Below are positions 6,615 to 10,704 of a DNA stretch of 10,704 bases, one piece after another (the first letter of the stretch is position 1; each line of letters starts with the position of its first letter). Origin of the DNA: an uncultured Carnobacterium sp. (GTDB taxonomy: Bacteria > Bacillota > Bacilli > Lactobacillales > Aerococcaceae); NCBI GenBank assembly GCA_937923125.1, contig CALALK010000008.1, forward strand, positions 1 to 10,704. The letters run 5' to 3'. Below the pieces are notes generated by a model. The model saw only the letters and a list, made by a program, of their open reading frames with translations, ran no database searches and had not been told where the DNA came from. Position numbers and translations under genes: made by a program.

Positions 6615-7928
6615 GAACAACTGTGCTAAGTATAAGAAAATAAAGAATCCTAATACGTCAGTTGCTGTTGTTACAAAAATCGTTGATGAAATGGCTGGGT
6701 CTAAATTTAGTTTCTTTAAGAATAAAGGAACGAAGAAGCCGAAGAACGCCCCTACCATTAAGTTCATTGCCATCGCTAATATTACGATAATTGATAAGAA
6801 AAAGTTTTGATACGGAATATATAGCGCAACCGCGGCGAAAATCCCTGTAATAATTCCGTTGACTAATCCTAGCCAGATTTCGTTTAATACATACTTCTTG
6901 TCTTTTTCCCAAGTCAATTGACCAATTGCAACCTCTTGAATAACCAAGGCTAATGTTTGAGAAGCGGAGTTCCCACCCATCCCTGTGATAATCGGCATTG
7001 CAACTGCAAGTACGACGACTTGTTCAATTGTATCTTGGAATAATCCAACAACCGCACTTGCCATAAAAGCTGTAATTAAGTTAATTAATAGCCAAGGTGT
7101 CCGTTTTTGAATCGATTCTTTAAAAGGCCCACCGATTCGTTCTGTTCCTTCAACCCCGCTGATTAATAACATATCTTCGTGATGCTCTTCTTGCAAGACA
7201 TGAACAATATCGTCAATTGTAATAATCCCTAAAAGTACATTATGCTTGTTAACTACAGGAACAACAGACAAGTCATATTTAGTAGAAATACGAGCTACTT
7301 CTTCTTGGTCCTCTTCTGGCAAGACAGAAATGATATTCGTGTGCATCACGTCATGTAAACTCTCATCTAAATCATGAATAAATAAATCACGAATATCAAT
7401 CCAACCGATTAATTTTCTTTGTAAGCTAGTCACAAAAATAATGTTAATGACTTCAGAGTTTGGTGAAATTTCTCTTAACTTCGATAATGTTTCTTCAACC
7501 GTTAAGTGCTCTTTAACCGTGATATACTCTGTTGTCATGATCCCCCCGGCAGTATCCGGAGCGTAATTTAACATCGTTTGAATCGCATCTTGAGAACTTT
7601 GTTTCATCATTTTGAGGTAACGTTTACGAATCCCAACAGGTAGATTACCTAAAATATCCACGACATCATCGTTTGACATTTGTTGGAACAATAGAATTAC
7701 CCTTCTAAATGGGAGTTTCTCAAGCATTCGTAATTGGAAATCAGGTTCAGCAACTTCCAAAATAGAAGCTAATCTTGTGTTTGAGATAGAGAACATGAAA
7801 TCTTTTAAGACATCATCATCCACTTCTTCTAAAGCCAAAGCGATATCAATAGGATAATTCTCATTAAAAAGTTCTCTAATTTTCTTAATATCTTTATTCG
7901 AGACTATTAATGCAATATCATCTTTCAT
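6597..7928 (-). CDS. mgtE: Magnesium transporter MgtE
   Basis: MgtE is a dimeric, Mg2+-gated magnesium channel of the cytoplasmic membrane. The 443-residue protein shows the family's order: an N-terminal MgtE_N helical domain (about 1-125), two CBS domains (about 130-190, starting GGIMTTEYITV, and about 195-255), a connecting helix, and five membrane helices from about 280 to the end. Signature residues include ITGMGGNSASQ (314-324) and TTATDVLGF (420-428), whose D424 corresponds to the pore aspartate of the family. The frame reaches back to a TTG at 7952, but AGGAG at 7936-7940 sits 7 bases before the ATG at 7928, so that start is used. The leader after the promoter is only about 25 bases, too short for a magnesium riboswitch, so control is likely at the protein level through the CBS domains. 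Confidence 0.97.
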   Translation of the reverse strand: MKDDIALIVSNKDIKKIRELFNENYPIDIALALEEVDDDVLKDFMFSISNTRLASILEVAEPDFQLRMLEKLPFRRVILLFQQMSNDDVVDILGNLPVGIRKRYLKMMKQSSQDAIQTMLNYAPDTAGGIMTTEYITVKEHLTVEETLSKLREISPNSEVINIIFVTSLQRKLIGWIDIRDLFIHDLDESLHDVMHTNIISVLPEEDQEEVARISTKYDLSVVPVVNKHNVLLGIITIDDIVHVLQEEHHEDMLLISGVEGTERIGGPFKESIQKRTPWLLINLITAFMASAVVGLFQDTIEQVVVLAVAMPIITGMGGNSASQTLALVIQEVAIGQLTWEKDKKYVLNEIWLGLVNGIITGIFAAVALYIPYQNFFLSIIVILAMAMNLMVGAFFGFFVPLFLKKLNLDPAISSTIFVTTATDVLGFFIFLYLAQLFLPLLM

Positions 7929-7959
7929 GACTCTTCTCCTTTCTGTTTCCAATAGTACT

Positions 7960-7989
7960 AGTATAGCATAAATACCGCTCTATCAACAA
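7960..7989 (-). promoter_or_regulatory. Promoter of mgtE
   Basis: The minus strand carries TATACT at 7960-7965 preceded by TGC (extended -10). A -35 can be read as TTGTTG (7984-7989, spacer 18) or TTGATA (7981-7986, spacer 15). The site is about 32 bases before the ATG and abuts the divergent cupin promoter. Confidence 0.6.
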
Positions 7990-8018
7990 TTCACAAGGGA
8001 GCAAAGTTGGGTTATAAT
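7990..8018 (+). promoter_or_regulatory. Strong sigma-A promoter of the DUF985 cupin gene
   Basis: TTCACA at 7990-7995 (five of six) and a perfect TATAAT at 8013-8018 are spaced by exactly 17 bases, 28 bases before the ATG at 8047. Because the in-frame ATG at 8017 lies inside the -10 box, it cannot be the translation start. Confidence 0.8.
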
Positions 8019-8046
8019 GAAACTTATAAATGCAAGGAGGATTATT

Positions 8047-8541
8047 ATGAAAACGAAACAAGAATGGATTAACGAATTAGAGTTAGAACCACATGTTGAA
8101 GGTGGTTATTTTAGACAAACTTATAAAGCTGCAGAGACCGTAGAATTAAATGATAAACGCATTCGCGCCTTATCTACTTCTATATTATTCTTATTAACGA
8201 GCAATAATCCCTCTCACTTTCATTTACTTTCATCCGATGAGATTTGGTACTATCATTTCGGCCACGCTTTAACCGTTCATATGATTCATCCAAATGGTAT
8301 TTATGAAACTGTTGAAATTGGACCAGGAGTTGGGCAAAAACTTCAATTTACAGTCCCAGCTGGCGTTATTTTTGGTTCAACGATTGAATCAAGAAACGCA
8401 GAAGACTTTGCAATAGTCAGTTGTAGCGTCACACCTGGTTTTGAATATGAAGACTTTAAACTCTATACACAAGATGAACTACTAGAAAAATTTCCTGAAC
8501 ATGAACAGATTATTCGTCGTCTAGCAGTCACTTCTAAATAG
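8047..8541 (+). CDS. Cupin superfamily protein, DUF985 family
   Basis: This 164-residue protein is an RmlC-like cupin of the DUF985 type (relatives of yeast YML079w); these form small beta-barrels of uncertain activity. Landmarks are EPHVEGGYFRQTY near the N-terminus, the strand-rich core STSILFLLTSNNPSHFHLLSSDEIW (given here as SHFHLL and SDEIWYYH), and FTVPAGVIFGSTI and VTPGFEYEDFKL towards the end. The histidines and glutamate in SHFHLLSSDE resemble a cupin metal or ligand site. It has no signal peptide, so it is cytoplasmic. The ATG at 8047 has AAGGAGG at 8034-8040, 6 bases upstream; an earlier ATG at 8017 lies inside the promoter. The gene is monocistronic, divergent from mgtE and convergent with dnaJ. 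The substrate is unknown, possibly a sugar or nucleotide derivative by analogy with other cupins. Confidence 0.9.
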   Translation: MKTKQEWINELELEPHVEGGYFRQTYKAAETVELNDKRIRALSTSILFLLTSNNPSHFHLLSSDEIWYYHFGHALTVHMIHPNGIYETVEIGPGVGQKLQFTVPAGVIFGSTIESRNAEDFAIVSCSVTPGFEYEDFKLYTQDELLEKFPEHEQIIRRLAVTSK

Positions 8542-8545
8542 CAAA

Positions 8546-8584
8546 AAAATAGAACTTAGCAATGAATATGCTAAGTTCTATTTT
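8546..8584. terminator. Bidirectional terminator between the cupin gene and dnaJ
   Basis: Two perfectly complementary 15-base arms (8546-8560 and 8570-8584) with the core TAGAACTTAGC enclose a 9-base loop. A run of A leads in and a run of T leads out, so it works for both the cupin gene and the dnaK-dnaJ transcript. The dnaJ stop is 3 bases away. Confidence 0.9.
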
Positions 8585-8587
8585 AAT

Positions 8588-9760
8588 TTATTCAAATGTA
8601 TCTTTAAATGCATTCTTCATTTTGTCGAAGAAATTCTCCTCGCCGTTATGAAGTGCTGTTCCTTCCTCGCTAGCAAATACTTGTAGAGCTTGTCTTTGCT
8701 TATCTGTTAGTTTCTTAGGAGTATCCACAATCACTTCAACATGTTGATCTCCATTTCCAGTACCGCGAAGTTTTGGAGCACCTTTTCCACGTAAACGTAA
8801 AATCGTTCCTGATTGAGTTCCAGCTGGGACTTTTAATTTCACTTTACCGTGTACAGTTGGTACATCCACTTCGTCTCCAAGAGCTGCTTGTGCGAAGTTA
8901 ACATGGAGTTGATAGTAAATATCTGCTCCTTGTCGTTTGAATGTCTTACTTTGTGCTACACGGAAGATGACATAAAGGTCACCATAAGGTCCACCATTAA
9001 CCCCAACTTCACCTTGTCCTTGAAGACGCATTTGGTTGCCATCTTCAACACCAGCTGGTACTTTAACTTTAACTTTATGAGTCTCATCTACTTGACCATG
9101 TCCATGACATGTTGAACATTTTTCTTTAATTTCTTGTCCTGTTCCATGACACACATCACAAGTCGTTTGACTCATCATGCGACCAAATGGTGTATTTCTT
9201 TCGACATTAATCACACCGGAACCATGGCATTTTGAACAGCTTGTTGGACTTGTTCCAGGTTTAGCACCTGTTCCGTGACACGTTTGACATTCATCGCTAC
9301 GATGGTAATGAATCGTTTCTTCTTTACCGAAGATTGCTTCTTCAAATGTTAAATCCATGACATATTGAAGGTCTGCTCCTTGACGTGGCATGTTCGCACG
9401 ATTACTATGACCGCCTCCTCCACCGAAGAAACTACTAAAGATATCTTCGAATCCACCAGTAAAGTTTCCATTACCGCCAAATCCTCCGAATCCATCAAAT
9501 CCACCACCGAATCCGCCTCCACTAAATCCAGAATTTGGATCATAAGAAGCATGTCCGTATTGGTCATAGGCTGCACGTTTTTGAGCGTCCCCTAAGATTT
9601 CATAAGCTTCAGCGATTTCTTTAAACTTTTCATCTGCTCCAGGTTCTTTATTAATATCTGGATGGTATTTTTTAGATAATTTACGATAAGCTTTCTTAAT
9701 ATCTGCTTCAGAGGCATCTTTGGATACGCCTAAAATTTCATATAAATCTCTTTTGGCCAC
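8588..9760 (-). CDS. dnaJ: Chaperone protein DnaJ (Hsp40)
   Basis: DnaJ delivers unfolded clients to DnaK and stimulates its ATPase. The 390-residue protein is a complete class A member: a J domain (1-70) with HPD at 33-35, a Gly/Phe-rich region (about 78-117) with the EDIFSSFF motif (105-112), and a zinc-binding domain with four CxxCxGxG repeats (cysteines 158/161, 175/178, 201/204 and 215/218). The C-terminal substrate-binding domains follow, with [14 protein letters not shown] and [14 protein letters not shown] as the paired signatures. The start is a GTG at 9760, supported by GGAGG at 9770-9774, nine bases upstream; the protein then reads [12 protein letters not shown] as expected. It lies 89 bases downstream of dnaK and shares its orientation. 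A stable hairpin sits in the gap. No separate heat-shock operator is seen. Confidence 0.98.
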   Translation of the reverse strand: MAKRDLYEILGVSKDASEADIKKAYRKLSKKYHPDINKEPGADEKFKEIAEAYEILGDAQKRAAYDQYGHASYDPNSGFSGGGFGGGFDGFGGFGGNGNFTGGFEDIFSSFFGGGGGHSNRANMPRQGADLQYVMDLTFEEAIFGKEETIHYHRSDECQTCHGTGAKPGTSPTSCSKCHGSGVINVERNTPFGRMMSQTTCDVCHGTGQEIKEKCSTCHGHGQVDETHKVKVKVPAGVEDGNQMRLQGQGEVGVNGGPYGDLYVIFRVAQSKTFKRQGADIYYQLHVNFAQAALGDEVDVPTVHGKVKLKVPAGTQSGTILRLRGKGAPKLRGTGNGDQHVEVIVDTPKKLTDKQRQALQVFASEEGTALHNGEENFFDKMKNAFKDTFE

Positions 9761-9796
9761 TGATTTGCCCCTCCTTTTCTTTCATAGTTTACAAAG

Positions 9797-9836
9797 GATA
9801 TGGGCGTAAGGCCACTAAGTAGTCTTACACCCTATC
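9797..9836 (-). other. Intercistronic hairpin between dnaK and dnaJ, without a T run
   Basis: GGGCGTAAG (9802-9810) pairs with CTTACACCC (9824-9832), one pair being a G-U wobble in the minus-strand RNA. The stem is extended by GATA/TATC (9797-9800 and 9833-9836) past one bulged base. A short inner ACT/AGT pairing is possible. No T run follows on the minus strand, so it is not a classic terminator. An mRNA processing or stabilising role is inferred. Confidence 0.6.
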
Positions 9837-9849
9837 AATTTAGCAAATA

Positions 9850-10704
<855 letters not shown>

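Noticed and set aside
7929..7960. Magnesium riboswitch (M-box or similar) before mgtE
   Set aside because: The promoter leaves a leader of only about 25 bases, far too short for any known magnesium-sensing leader.
9349..9595. Open frames of about 75 codons on both strands over the dnaJ Gly/Phe region
   Set aside because: They are by-products of the repetitive GGx/TTx codons; they lack ribosome binding sites and overlap a clearly conserved DnaJ frame.
9761..9849. CIRCE or CtsR heat-shock operator between dnaK and dnaJ
   Set aside because: Neither the CIRCE inverted repeat nor the CtsR heptad repeat is present; the only dyad is the 9797-9836 hairpin, which has a different sequence.

Overview
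The window is low-GC, densely packed bacterial chromosome with strong AGGAGG-type ribosome binding sites and sigma-A-like promoters. Together with the YneF/UPF0154 protein, a Firmicutes-type ROK fructokinase and the dnaK-dnaJ-(lepA) neighbourhood, this points to a Firmicute, most likely order Lactobacillales. A Carnobacteriaceae-like genus (for example a Granulicatella relative) is a guess from general impression, not something the sequence proves.

Layout from left to right. At 1-1121 (minus, running off the left edge) is an unrecognised protein with five predicted membrane helices and a large extracytoplasmic C-terminal domain. Divergent to it is a PlsC-type acyltransferase (1261-1884, plus). 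A palindrome and a bidirectional terminator (1885-1941) separate it from the convergent small membrane protein YneF (1945-2178, minus). Next on the minus strand come a ROK-family sugar kinase (2301-3188), a MATE efflux transporter (about 3300-4655), elongation factor 4/LepA (4715-6544) and the magnesium transporter MgtE (6597-7928). A DUF985 cupin (8047-8541, plus) is divergent from mgtE and convergent with dnaJ. The right end holds dnaJ (8588-9760) and the C-terminal 284 codons of dnaK (9850 to beyond the edge), both minus.

Transcription units inferred from promoters and hairpins: dnaK-dnaJ ends at a bidirectional terminator at 8546-8584. The mgtE unit starts at a promoter back-to-back with the cupin promoter and may continue into lepA, which also has its own candidate promoter inside the end of mgtE. 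A terminator at 4680-4708 closes lepA, yet it lies only about 20 bases before the MATE start, so the MATE gene may depend on read-through. The kinase and yneF each have their own candidate promoter.

The genes are mostly conserved housekeeping functions: protein folding (DnaK/DnaJ), translation (LepA), magnesium import (MgtE), phospholipid synthesis (PlsC), sugar phosphorylation and drug/metabolite export. I found no CRISPR array, insertion sequence, phage gene, tRNA or rRNA, and no convincing new multi-gene system. The items most worth checking are the unknown membrane protein at the left edge, the terminator in front of the MATE gene, the 24-bp palindrome after plsC, the hairpin between dnaK and dnaJ, and the DnaK C-terminus that ends exactly in EEVD. 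Translational starts of lepA, mgtE and the cupin were set by ribosome-binding-site spacing and are shorter than the longest open frames.
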